This document shows positions 1-7,235 of a stretch of DNA of 9,432 bases, in pieces. A program made the position numbers and the translations under genes. The stretch is from an uncultured Micrococcales bacterium. GTDB lineage: Bacteria; Actinomycetota; Actinomycetes; Actinomycetales; Microbacteriaceae. Location of the stretch: the NCBI GenBank assembly GCA_903824455.1, contig CAIJWY010000208.1, positions 1-9,432 of the forward strand, written 5' to 3'. Position 1 is the stretch's first letter. The number at the start of each line of letters is the position of its first letter. The notes beneath the pieces are model-generated. The model saw only the letters and a program-made list of their open reading frames with translations, made no database searches and was not told the DNA's origin.

Positions 1-136
1 GCGACACCTCGGTGATGTCCATTTCGTGTTTCGTGATCAGGCTCAAGAGTAGGTCGAACGGTCCGTCAAAATTGCCAAGGCTGACCGCAAAACCGGACTT
101 TGTTTCGGTCAGCTCTTCGCTAAGGTGCGCCGCCAC
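1..136 (-). CDS. scpA: Segregation and condensation protein A, N-terminal part (partial)
   Basis: The window edge cuts this gene after about 45 codons. The visible N-terminus contains SLGNFDGPFDLLLSLI at about residues 18-33, followed by a KHEMDITEVS stretch. This is the characteristic start of ScpA kleisins (compare F-x-G-P-F-D-L-L-L). ScpA bridges the SMC ATPase heads and works with ScpB in chromosome condensation and segregation. A GTG at 136 is the best start: an in-frame TAA lies at 143-145, and no other usable start codon comes before the conserved motif. The gene overlaps the parA-like gene by 17 bp, which suggests translational coupling. No good Shine-Dalgarno is visible; only AGAGAG lies upstream, at a long spacing. 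In other actinobacteria a ParA-like gene also precedes scpA and scpB. The family call is firm; the exact start is likely. Confidence 0.9.
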   Translation of the reverse strand, partial: MAAHLSEELTETKSGFAVSLGNFDGPFDLLLSLITKHEMDITEVS

Positions 137-953
137 GAGAAATTAGCTCTCTGGCTACAGCGCGATAAGCCTCGGCCGCCTCTGAAGTTGGTGCATAGCT
201 GGTGATTGGTTCGGCGACGCGAGTTGCGTCGGGGAACTTAACGGTTCTGGAGATTACGGTTTTGAACACGGTCTTGCCGAACTTGTCATTAAGCATTTCC
301 ATGACTTCACGCGAGTGGTGGGTGCGCGAGTCAAACATTGTGGCCAAAACTCCATCGAGCACCAGGGTTTCGTTGAGTCGGGCTTGCACCTTTTTGATAA
401 TGCCCTCGAGGATGGCGACACCGCGAAGTGCAAAGAACTCACAGGCCAGTGGAATCAATACGCCGTGCGCTGCCGTGAGAGCGTTCACGGTTAACAATCC
501 GAGTGAAGGCTGGCAGTCGATGATGATCACGTCGTATTCGTCCTGAACCTTTTTCAGGATGCGCTTCAAAATCTTTTCGCGGTCGTACTCGTTGACCAGG
601 TTCATCTCGGCCGCCGATAGATCGATGTTGGCAGCGATTACGTCGAGGTTTTCGTTAGAAGTCTTTCGAATCGCATCGTGAGGATTTAGCTCATCTTTTT
701 GCATTAGATCGAAGATAGTCAAACCGTCGTGAGCCACGATTCCTAGACCGGCTGAAAGTGCTCCCTGAGGGTCGAAATCGACCAGCAGAACCTTGCGACC
801 GTATTCTGCTAGGGCTGCGCCAAGATTTATCGAAGTGGTGGTCTTGCCAACCCCACCCTTTTGGTTGCACATTGCGATGATGCGAGCGGGGCCATGGCTG
901 CTCAGCGGCTTTGGCTTTGGAAATCTACTGTCTACTGTTTTGGCCTTAGCCAT
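120..953 (-). CDS. Orphan ParA-family ATPase (PldP/Soj-like)
   Basis: This 277-residue protein is a deviant Walker-type ATPase. The P-loop KGGVGKTT is at residues 32-39 with the signature lysine at 32, the A' motif VLLVDFDPQG is at 55-64, and the Walker B region DVIIIDCQPSLG is at 141-152. A short basic, proline-containing tail of about 20 residues precedes the fold. ParA proteins dimerise on ATP and bind DNA non-specifically to position chromosomes or division machinery. No parB or parS site is present here. The position between xerD and scpA matches Rv1708 of M. tuberculosis and PldP of Corynebacterium glutamicum, an orphan ParA-like protein linked to division-site selection (from memory). 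A role in division or chromosome organisation is therefore more likely than the ori-linked ParAB role. The ATG at 953 is preceded by AAAGGGGG with a 5-nt spacer. A gap of 36 bp separates it from xerD. Confidence 0.93.
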   Translation of the reverse strand: MAKAKTVDSRFPKPKPLSSHGPARIIAMCNQKGGVGKTTTSINLGAALAEYGRKVLLVDFDPQGALSAGLGIVAHDGLTIFDLMQKDELNPHDAIRKTSNENLDVIAANIDLSAAEMNLVNEYDREKILKRILKKVQDEYDVIIIDCQPSLGLLTVNALTAAHGVLIPLACEFFALRGVAILEGIIKKVQARLNETLVLDGVLATMFDSRTHHSREVMEMLNDKFGKTVFKTVISRTVKFPDATRVAEPITSYAPTSEAAEAYRAVARELISRGGAP

Positions 954-989
954 GGTGTCCCCCTTTCTGGGTATTCACTACGCTCTAGC

Positions 990-1931
990 CTACCGCCGAG
1001 CGCGCGGATGCGCTGTTGCGTACATCTCTCGCAACGCGTCAACTGTAATTAACGTGTAAATCTGTGTGGTGGCAACCGAGGCGTGTCCGAGTAGTTCCTG
1101 AACCACCCGCACGTCGGCTCCACCTTCCAAAAGGTGTGTCGCAAAAGAGTGGCGAAGCGTGTGCGGGGAAATGTGTCCGCTCAAACCAGCCGCATCGGCC
1201 GCCGCGGCAATGATTTGCCAGGCGCTTTGACGCGAAAGTCTGGAACCGCGCTGGTTTAGAAATAGGGCCGGGGTGCCTTTTCCGGCTGCGGCAAGGGTTG
1301 GTCTAACTCGAACCAGATAGTTTTCAACGGCACGTTGCGCATAAGAGCCAACCGGAACCACGCGCTCCTTGTCTCCTTTACCGAAAAGGCGAATCAAGGT
1401 GGGATCGATCAGGTCGTCTAAGTCAAGGTTGATGATTTCACTGACTCGACCGCCGGTGGCATAGAGCAGTTCTAGCAGAGCTCGGTCGCGCACTCGAACC
1501 GGATTTAGGGCGATTGCAGCCTCGTCTCCAGCCTCCGGCCCTGAAGCCGTTAAGAGTTTCTCGATGTCGGCTAAGGAAATGGCTTTTGGGAGTCTCCTGG
1601 CCGGTGCTGGAGGCTTTACCGCAGACGACACGTCGCCTTCGGTAACCGCTTCGACCAGCCAAAAGCGGTGCAGTCCGCGAACGCCCGATAAAACCCTTGC
1701 CACCGAAGACGCTTTCAAACCGAATTTGGTCACTAATTGCTCGCCAAATGTGGCAACGACCTGTTTGGAAACCTCGGACGGGGTTGAGATTCCCTGCTGG
1801 ACCAAGAATTCTTCGTAGCGAGCCAAGTCTCTGCCGTAAGCCGCCAGAGTGTTTCTCGACATACCTCGTTCGATGGTCAGATGACGCAGGTATGCATCAA
1901 TCAGACTTCGCAGCGAAGCTTCTTTAGGCAT
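990..1931 (-). CDS. xerD: Site-specific tyrosine recombinase XerD
   Basis: The product has 313 residues, the usual size for XerC/XerD, which resolve chromosome dimers at dif together with FtsK. The N-terminal SAM-like core-binding domain covers about residues 5-95 and the catalytic domain about 115-305. All catalytic residues are visible: R162 in ATGGRVSE, K185 in FGKGDKER, H257 and R260 in HTLRH, H283 in LGHAS, and nucleophile Y292 in QIYT. The C-terminal LREMYATAHPRA matches actinobacterial XerD. I chose the ATG at 1931, which overlaps the end of pyrG by 8 bp. An in-frame start at 1979 would add 16 residues encoded inside the pyrG coding sequence, with no family counterpart. XerD rather than XerC is inferred from the synteny with pyrG, parA and scpA. 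No dif site was recognised nearby. Only a weak ribosome-binding sequence precedes it, consistent with coupling to pyrG. Confidence 0.93.
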   Translation of the reverse strand: MPKEASLRSLIDAYLRHLTIERGMSRNTLAAYGRDLARYEEFLVQQGISTPSEVSKQVVATFGEQLVTKFGLKASSVARVLSGVRGLHRFWLVEAVTEGDVSSAVKPPAPARRLPKAISLADIEKLLTASGPEAGDEAAIALNPVRVRDRALLELLYATGGRVSEIINLDLDDLIDPTLIRLFGKGDKERVVPVGSYAQRAVENYLVRVRPTLAAAGKGTPALFLNQRGSRLSRQSAWQIIAAAADAAGLSGHISPHTLRHSFATHLLEGGADVRVVQELLGHASVATTQIYTLITVDALREMYATAHPRARR

Positions 1932-3600
1932 CAGCCACTTCGAATAAGCGCGAAGCTTCCTGGCGAACCAGGGCGGCATCGATTAGACCTTGGAACAGCG
2001 GGTGTGGCTTGGTTGGTCGAGACTTGAACTCAGGGTGAGCCTGAGTGCCTACGTAGTATGGGTGAACCTCTTTGGGAAGTTCAACGAATTCAACCAGTTC
2101 TCCGTCTGGGCTGGTTCCCGAGAACACCAAACCGGCTGCGCCAATCTGGTCGCGGTACTGGTTGTTGACTTCGTAGCGGTGACGGTGGCGCTCGTTCACT
2201 TCGGTACTGCCGTAAACGCCGGCCACGATCGATCCGGGGATTAGCTTGGCGTCGTAGGTGCCAAGTCGCATGGTGCCGCCGAGGTCTCCAGCTTTCAAGA
2301 TGTCAATCTGCTCAGCCATGGTGGCTACCACCGGGTGCTTGGCGTTTTCGTCGAATTCCGACGATGATGCCCCAGCTAAACCAGCCTTGTTTCGCGCATA
2401 TTCGATCACCATGCACTGAAGACCCAGACAGAGACCAAGGGTTGGAATCAGGTTTTCACGGGCAAACTTCAATGCACCGAGTTTGCCTTCGATTCCGCGA
2501 ACACCAAAACCACCGGGAACACAGATGCCATCGACATCGCTGAGCATCGCCTTGGCCCCTTCCTCGGTTTCACAAGAGTCAGACGGAACCCACCTGATGT
2601 TGAGCTTTGCGTTATTGGCAAAGGCCCCTGCTCGCAATGCCTCGGTCACCGAAAGGTAGGCGTCCGGTAAATCGATGTACTTTCCGACCAGGGCAATGGT
2701 TACCTCGTGTTTTGGATTGTGAACGGCGTCGAGAACTGCGCTCCAACGGGTCCAGTCAACGTCTTTGATTTTGAGAGAAACTCGTTTTGCGATGTATGAA
2801 TCTAAACCCTGACTGTTGAGCACGGTTGGGATGTCATAGATGCTCGAGGCATCGGCGGCATTGATGACCGCCTCATACTCCACGTCGCACATCAGCGAAA
2901 TCTTCTTCTTGATGCTTTCCGGAAGCTCGCGATCGCTTCGAAGCACGATGGCGTCGGGTTGAATACCGATGCTTCTAAGCATCGCAACCGAGTGCTGGGT
3001 TGGCTTGGTCTTCAACTCACCGGATGGACCGATGTAAGGAACCAGGGAAACGTGAACGAAGAACACGTTGTCGCGCCCAATCGAGTGGCGAAGCTGACGC
3101 GCCGCTTCCAAAAACGGCTGGGATTCGATGTCGCCAACGGTTCCACCAATTTCAGTGATGATCACATCGGGTGCTGGATTTTCGGTTGCCTGCAACCGCA
3201 TTCGACGCTGAATCTCGTCGGTGATGTGCGGAATAACCTGCACGGTGTCGCCCAGATATTCACCGGCACGCTCACGAGAAATAACTCGAGAGTAAATCTG
3301 GCCGGTGGTTACGTTGGCCGACTGAGCCAGCTCGATGTCTAGGAAACGCTCGTAGTGGCCGATGTCGAGATCGGTTTCGGCTCCGTCTTCGGTAACAAAC
3401 ACTTCACCGTGTTGAAACGGGTTCATGGTGCCTGGGTCAACGTTTAGATACGGGTCTAATTTCTGCATCACCACGTGAACACCGCGGGCGGTAAGTAGGT
3501 TTCCGAGACTGGCGGCAGTGAGGCCTTTACCGAGGGAGGAAGCAACACCTCCGGTTACGAAGATGTGTCTTGCATTGCCATGGTTCTGAGTGTCTGCCAT
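1924..3600 (-). CDS. pyrG: CTP synthase (glutamine-hydrolysing)
   Basis: This 558-residue enzyme makes CTP from UTP, ATP and glutamine in the cytoplasm, the last step of de novo pyrimidine nucleotide synthesis. The N-terminal amidoligase domain (about 1-285) carries the P-loop SSLGKG at 21-26, the KLDPYLNVDPGTMNPFQHGE region at 47-66, and the conserved EIGGTVGDIES at 150-160. The C-terminal class I glutamine amidotransferase domain (about 300-550) has the oxyanion motif PGGFGVRG at 362-369, nucleophile C391 in GLCLGLQ, and H522 with E524 in the HPEF motif. The length and the N-terminus, which runs into HIFVTGGVASSLGKG, fit actinobacterial homologues. The ATG at 3600 lacks a recognisable Shine-Dalgarno. 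A 67-bp gap separates it from recN, so it probably has its own promoter. The end overlaps xerD by 8 bp. A NUDIX gene found between these two genes in mycobacteria is absent. Confidence 0.98.
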   Translation of the reverse strand: MADTQNHGNARHIFVTGGVASSLGKGLTAASLGNLLTARGVHVVMQKLDPYLNVDPGTMNPFQHGEVFVTEDGAETDLDIGHYERFLDIELAQSANVTTGQIYSRVISRERAGEYLGDTVQVIPHITDEIQRRMRLQATENPAPDVIITEIGGTVGDIESQPFLEAARQLRHSIGRDNVFFVHVSLVPYIGPSGELKTKPTQHSVAMLRSIGIQPDAIVLRSDRELPESIKKKISLMCDVEYEAVINAADASSIYDIPTVLNSQGLDSYIAKRVSLKIKDVDWTRWSAVLDAVHNPKHEVTIALVGKYIDLPDAYLSVTEALRAGAFANNAKLNIRWVPSDSCETEEGAKAMLSDVDGICVPGGFGVRGIEGKLGALKFARENLIPTLGLCLGLQCMVIEYARNKAGLAGASSSEFDENAKHPVVATMAEQIDILKAGDLGGTMRLGTYDAKLIPGSIVAGVYGSTEVNERHRHRYEVNNQYRDQIGAAGLVFSGTSPDGELVEFVELPKEVHPYYVGTQAHPEFKSRPTKPHPLFQGLIDAALVRQEASRLFEVADA

Positions 3601-3614
3601 GGATTAATAGTTTA
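3601..3614 (-). promoter_or_regulatory. Candidate pyrG promoter -10 with very short or no leader
   Basis: On the minus strand TAAACT (3609-3614) fits the actinobacterial -10 pattern TAnnnT and ends only 8 nt before the pyrG ATG. Transcription would then begin at or within a few bases of the start codon. This would explain the missing Shine-Dalgarno, since leaderless mRNAs are common in actinobacteria. No good -35 hexamer is visible 16-19 nt further upstream, so the call is tentative. The same 20 bases (3601-3620) can form an imperfect hairpin, GGTTGATA against TATTAATCC with a one-base bulge. Confidence 0.3.
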
Positions 3615-3667
3615 TCAACCTTGGGGGAATAACTTCTACGACAGGCTAACGAAACCGCATCGTTATT

Positions 3668-5356
3668 TTATTGATTTACGAATTCCTTCGCTTTGATCAT
3701 CAATTCCCTAGCGTTGGCTCTTGCGGTGTCGCTTTCGGCCATACCGCTTAGCATTCGAGCAATCTCTTCAACCCGGTCTTCGCCTTGCAGTTCAACCACA
3801 TCAGATGCCGTGTACTGATCACTCATGGTCTTCAATACCCGGAGGTGCTGGTTGGCGAAAGCCGCCACCTGGCCGAGATGGGTGACCACAATAACCTGAG
3901 CCACTTTAGCCAGCTGAGCCAGCCGTTTACCAACTTCGATTGCCGCCGCACCGCCAACGCCGGCATCAACCTCGTCGAAAATAAAAGTGAGTGCCTGCTC
4001 GGTTCTGGCCAAAACAACCTCGATGGCGAGCATGATTCTGGAAAGTTCGCCGCCGGAAGCGCCTTTGCCAATCGGACGCGGCTCGGCTCCGGGATACGCA
4101 GCCAGCTGAATGCTCACCAGATCTGCTCCGTGTAACTGGTATTCGCTGGTTTCAGTAACCGATACCACCAACGTGGCTCCACCCATGGCAAGCGACTTGA
4201 GTTCTTCGGTCACCGCGGTTTCCAGCCTCAACGCCGCGTGTTTGCGAACAGCGGTGACTTGACCGGCCAGATCCTGAACCTCGGCAAATAAGCCATCTCG
4301 CTCTATCGTCAGAGCTGCAATTTGTTCGTCGGAGTTGTCCAGTTCTAAAAGTTTCTTGCCAGCGGTTTCCTGGAAAGAGATTACCTCGGCCAAGGTCGGT
4401 CCGTATTTTCGCATCGCAGCGCCAAGGTCGGCTCGGCGCTGCTGAACTAGCTCAAGTTCTGCCGCCCCTCCGCCTTCACTCGATGCCAGATAACCGTTTA
4501 GTGCCGCTGCGTTTTCGCCAAGTTGAAAGCCAAGCTGGCGAAGGGTTTCGGCTATCTTTCCAAGTTCTGGGTCGTTTACGGATGCGGCTTCCAAAACGCG
4601 GCGAGCCTTTCCAACCAGGGCAATTGCGTCGGTGTCGGTGTTTTCGCTGGAGAGTAGTTCGTGGGCTTCGCTGGCGGCAATTCGAAGTTCTTCGCTGTGC
4701 GTTAGCCGTTGAGCTTTTTCGGCAAGTGCCACGTCTTCGCCAGACTCCGGCTTCAATCGATCAAGTTCAGCGGAGGCTTCCTGAAGTTGCTGGATTTCAG
4801 TTTCGCGCGACGATGAGGCCGACCGAAGGGTTTCCAAACGCGCTTCCAAAGTTTTCCAGCGGTCGAAAACATCTCGGTATTTGCCTAGCAGTGTGGCAAC
4901 TCCGGAGAACTGATCGAGAGCCTCGCGCTGGGCAATGCCAGACTTCAGACGTATTTGGTCGGATTGCCCGTGAACCGCAACTAGCTGCTCGCCGAGCGAT
5001 GCCAGCAAATTCACCGGAGCCGCTGCACCGCCAATGGCTGAACGCGAGCGCCCGTCTCTGGCAACCGTGCGATTGACAATTAGCTCGCCGGCATCCACAT
5101 TGCCACCGGCTTCAACCACCAGTTCGTTGGCTTTTTGATGCTGGTTGATTTGCCAGCGACCCTCGACGAAAGCCTGGTCCTGACCCTGACGAATCGCGGA
5201 AGTGTCTGAGCGTTCGCCAAGTAGGAGCCCAACTGCGGTGAGCACCATGGTTTTACCCGCACCGGTTTCACCGGTCAAAACGGTAAGGCCTGGACCAAAC
5301 TTCAACTTCGCTTCGGCAATAACGCCAAGATCGCGGATGGAAATTTCTTCGATCAA
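3668..5356 (-). CDS. recN: DNA repair protein RecN (SMC-like ATPase)
   Basis: The 562-residue product has the normal RecN length and layout. The N-terminal ATPase half carries Walker A GETGAGKT at 29-36 and the Q-loop region VAVHGQSDQ at 126-134. A long charged coiled-coil section follows, from about residue 145 to about 380, rich in Glu, Leu and Ala. The C-terminal half has the ABC signature GASGGELSR from 432, Walker B FIFDEVDAG from 458, and the H-loop VVTHLGQ around 492. RecN binds DNA ends and promotes RecA-dependent double-strand break repair. The start is a TTG at 5356 that directly follows the nadK stop codon (TAATTG) and gives the family-typical N-terminus MIEEISIRDLGVIA. It is preceded by AGAGGG with a 7-nt spacer. 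I found no LexA-type SOS box in front of it, so expression probably depends on the upstream operon. Confidence 0.97.
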   Translation of the reverse strand: MIEEISIRDLGVIAEAKLKFGPGLTVLTGETGAGKTMVLTAVGLLLGERSDTSAIRQGQDQAFVEGRWQINQHQKANELVVEAGGNVDAGELIVNRTVARDGRSRSAIGGAAAPVNLLASLGEQLVAVHGQSDQIRLKSGIAQREALDQFSGVATLLGKYRDVFDRWKTLEARLETLRSASSSRETEIQQLQEASAELDRLKPESGEDVALAEKAQRLTHSEELRIAASEAHELLSSENTDTDAIALVGKARRVLEAASVNDPELGKIAETLRQLGFQLGENAAALNGYLASSEGGGAAELELVQQRRADLGAAMRKYGPTLAEVISFQETAGKKLLELDNSDEQIAALTIERDGLFAEVQDLAGQVTAVRKHAALRLETAVTEELKSLAMGGATLVVSVTETSEYQLHGADLVSIQLAAYPGAEPRPIGKGASGGELSRIMLAIEVVLARTEQALTFIFDEVDAGVGGAAAIEVGKRLAQLAKVAQVIVVTHLGQVAAFANQHLRVLKTMSDQYTASDVVELQGEDRVEEIARMLSGMAESDTARANARELMIKAKEFVNQ

Positions 5357-6292
5357 TTAGTTACCCTCTGCTGGGCCTCTCCAACCGTCAACCGGCAGCG
5401 AGAATTTCTTTACCAAACGGTCATTGAACGGACCTTGACGGAATCGGGCGAGCCGCACCGGAAGTGCGGAACGTTTTGCCTCAACTCTGGCGCCGGGTGG
5501 TAGATGCCAAGTGCGTCTTCCATCGGCCCAAAGCACGCCAGAGCCGTTGCTTCGATGCAGAACTTCAACCGCAATGGTGGCTCGCGGACTAACCACTAGA
5601 GGCCTGGCAAAAAGTGCGTGAGCGCTGAGCGGCACCACGGTGATCGCTTCAACGGAAGGCCAGATTACCGGCCCGCCAGCCGAGAAGGCGTAGGCGGTAG
5701 AGCCGGTTGGTGTTCCGAGAATGATTCCGTCGCAGCCAAAACTGGTGAGCGGTTTTCGGTCGATTTCAACCACCACCTCAAGCATTTTTTCGGTGGAACT
5801 CTTCTCGATGGTGGCTTCATTGAGCGCCCAAGTTCTGAAGACCTCTTTGCCTTCAACATAAACGCCAACATCCAAAGTCAGACGCTCTTTGATTAGGTAG
5901 TCTTTGGCAACCACTCGCTTCACAGCGTCGTCTAGGCCGTCGCGTTCACTTTCGGCCAAAAAGCCCACGTGACCCAGATTGATTCCGAGCAGTGGGGTGG
6001 CCGTGGCTCGAACAATCTCTGCAGCCTTCAAAATGGTTCCATCGCCGCCGAGAACGATGACCAGCTCCAGATCTTCAATCTGGCAATCTGTTCCCAGCAC
6101 GCTAGCGGTTTCCAGAGCCGATCCAGCGACCCCAGCCTCTAGTTCGGCGGCCTGCAATTCTGAAAGTTCTTGCTGAGGAAAGACCGGCACGATTCCGGCG
6201 AGTTGCAGTTGCTCGGTTACCTGCAGAGCAGCGTTTTGAGCATCTTCACGACGAGTGTGAGAAACAATCAGTACATAGCGTTTGGTGCTCAT
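5357..6292 (-). CDS. nadK: NAD kinase
   Basis: The 311-residue product phosphorylates NAD to NADP using ATP or polyphosphate, and is the main source of NADP(H). The diagnostic GGDGT motif is at residues 82-86. NLGHVGFL follows at 105-112, N158-E159 form the conserved NE pair, and the glycine-rich substrate loop GCDGIILGTPTGSTAYAFSA runs over 186-205. The C-terminal LPVDGWRG is typical of actinobacterial NadK. The ATG at 6292 overlaps the tlyA stop in an ATGA junction and is preceded by a near-perfect AAGGAGG (6297-6303) at a 4-nt spacer, the strongest ribosome-binding site in the window. The next gene, recN, begins immediately after the stop. The order tlyA-nadK-recN is conserved across many actinobacteria. 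Confidence 0.97.
   Translation of the reverse strand: MSTKRYVLIVSHTRREDAQNAALQVTEQLQLAGIVPVFPQQELSELQAAELEAGVAGSALETASVLGTDCQIEDLELVIVLGGDGTILKAAEIVRATATPLLGINLGHVGFLAESERDGLDDAVKRVVAKDYLIKERLTLDVGVYVEGKEVFRTWALNEATIEKSSTEKMLEVVVEIDRKPLTSFGCDGIILGTPTGSTAYAFSAGGPVIWPSVEAITVVPLSAHALFARPLVVSPRATIAVEVLHRSNGSGVLWADGRRTWHLPPGARVEAKRSALPVRLARFRQGPFNDRLVKKFSLPVDGWRGPAEGN
5364..5369 (-). promoter_or_regulatory. Ribosome-binding site that supports the TTG start of recN
   Basis: AGAGGG on the minus strand lies inside the last codons of nadK, 7 nt before the TTG at 5356. No ATG or GTG gives an N-terminus that fits RecN, so this site decides the start. Its position inside nadK implies that both genes share one transcript. 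Confidence 0.6.
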
Positions 6293-7095
6293 CTCGCCTC
6301 CTTAGTTAATGATGCAACCCGATCCATCCATTGTGATAGATATTCCCCGTGCTTTGAACTCATCCACAGGACATATTCAATGTTCCCATGAGTACCGGGG
6401 AGTTTGGAACGAACCAGATTAACGATTTTCAGCCCGAGCTTTTCGGCGTGCAGGGCAACCTGCTCGATTGCATCAGCTCGCGAGCGATGATCGACCACGA
6501 TACCGTGAGCGTTAAGAGAGTGTTTGCCGGCCTCAAACTGTGGCTTCACCAAAAGCACAAACTCGGCATTCGGAGCAACCGCAAACATTCCATCTAAAAC
6601 CAGCGTGAGCGAGATGAAAGAAAGATCGGCAACCACCAAGTCGATTGTGGGGGCAGCCTTACCCAGCGCGGTGGCCAACGATTTATCGCTGAGTTCTCTG
6701 GCATTGAAGCCCTCGATGCTGGTGACCCTGGGGTTTTCTAGCAATTCCGGGACGATTTGATCGTGCCCGACGTCGATGGCAATCACGTGTGAAACCCCGC
6801 GTCGAAGCAGCACATCGGTGAACCCACCGGTCGAGGCGCCAACGTCTAGGGCCTGCTTGCCCTGAATCTCGAGGCCTTCGAATTCGTCGAGGGCCATGGC
6901 CAATTTATGCCCGGCTCGAGATACGTAGTCATCGGCGTCGCTGACCACCAATTTGGCACCGAGTGGCACGTCTTGTGATGATTTGCGCGCTGGGCGACCG
7001 TTAATGCTGACCCGATTGGCTTCTACCAAGGCGGCAGCCTGATTTCGCGAACGAGCCAGGCCAGCCTCGGTAAGGGCTATGTCTACTCTGACCAA
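6289..7095 (-). CDS. tlyA: TlyA family 16S/23S rRNA 2'-O-methyltransferase
   Basis: The 268-residue product has an N-terminal S4 RNA-binding domain (about 1-58, with RVDIALTEAGLARSR at 3-17) and a C-terminal FtsJ-type Rossmann methyltransferase. The SAM-binding motif DVGASTGGF is at 84-92. The catalytic K-D-K-E set is visible as K64, D157 (in ADLSFIS), K184 (LVKPQFE) and E240 (GNIEY). Mycobacterial TlyA 2'-O-methylates 16S C1409 and 23S C1920, and its loss gives capreomycin and viomycin resistance. Old annotations call it hemolysin A. The start is TTG at 7095: an in-frame TAA lies at 7099-7101, and the next possible start is inside the S4 domain. The start overlaps the upstream small gene by 13 nt with little Shine-Dalgarno, so translation is probably coupled. 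The linker before VSR reads DDY, unlike the mycobacterial RAW. Confidence 0.95.
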   Translation of the reverse strand: MVRVDIALTEAGLARSRNQAAALVEANRVSINGRPARKSSQDVPLGAKLVVSDADDYVSRAGHKLAMALDEFEGLEIQGKQALDVGASTGGFTDVLLRRGVSHVIAIDVGHDQIVPELLENPRVTSIEGFNARELSDKSLATALGKAAPTIDLVVADLSFISLTLVLDGMFAVAPNAEFVLLVKPQFEAGKHSLNAHGIVVDHRSRADAIEQVALHAEKLGLKIVNLVRSKLPGTHGNIEYVLWMSSKHGEYLSQWMDRVASLTKEAR

Positions 7096-7223
7096 GGCTT
7101 ACCGTCGAGTACCTGCTGAAGTTTTTGCTGTAACTGCGAATATGCGGCAGGCTGCTCACCAATTGGTATCGCAGCGATGCGCTCGAGCTCGGAAGCTACA
7201 TTTTCGACGATTTCGTTAGACAT
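7083..7223 (-). CDS. Small conserved-position protein, 46 residues, unknown function
   Basis: An open frame of 46 codons plus TAG runs from an ATG at 7223, 13 nt after the stop of the HAD phosphatase gene, and overlaps the tlyA start by 13 nt. The peptide begins MSNEIVENVASELERIAAIP and continues IGEQPAAYSQLQQKLQQVLD before ending GKPWSE. It looks like two short helices joined by an IPIGEQPAAY turn, with no signal peptide, membrane segment or cysteine. A possible ribosome-binding sequence, AGAAG, ends 4 nt before the ATG. From memory, M. tuberculosis has a 58-residue unknown gene (Rv1693) at the same place between a HAD phosphatase gene and tlyA, and similar short helical peptides occur there in other actinobacteria. 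That positional conservation, and a coding region filling an otherwise unexplained gap, are the reasons for calling it. Function is unknown. Confidence 0.75.
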   Translation of the reverse strand: MSNEIVENVASELERIAAIPIGEQPAAYSQLQQKLQQVLDGKPWSE

Positions 7224-7235
7224 TATGCTTCTAGC

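Noticed and set aside
202..546. Plus-strand open frame of 114 codons opposite the ParA-like gene
   Set aside because: It is a shadow of a strongly supported ATPase gene, with no ribosome-binding site or family features.
1932..1979. Longer xerD start at 1979
   Set aside because: It adds 16 residues encoded inside pyrG that have no XerD counterpart; the ATG at 1931 gives the usual N-terminus.
2959..3342. Plus-strand open frame of 127 codons opposite pyrG
   Set aside because: It is fully covered by the conserved pyrG coding sequence and its peptide matches nothing I recognise.
3467..3482. parS-like sequence around CACGTG (3472-3477)
   Set aside because: Only the CACGTG core and two flanking bases agree with TGTTTCACGTGAAACA, and it lies inside the conserved start of pyrG.
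3647..3665. Inverted repeat TAACGA/TCGTTA after recN as a terminator
   Set aside because: The stem is only 6 bp and AT-rich, and no T-run follows on the minus strand, so it is too weak to call a terminator.
4483..5076. Plus-strand open frame of 197 codons opposite recN
   Set aside because: It lies wholly inside the well-supported recN gene, its translation is Arg/Gln/Leu-rich with no recognisable domain, and it is the expected antisense shadow of a biased codon pattern.
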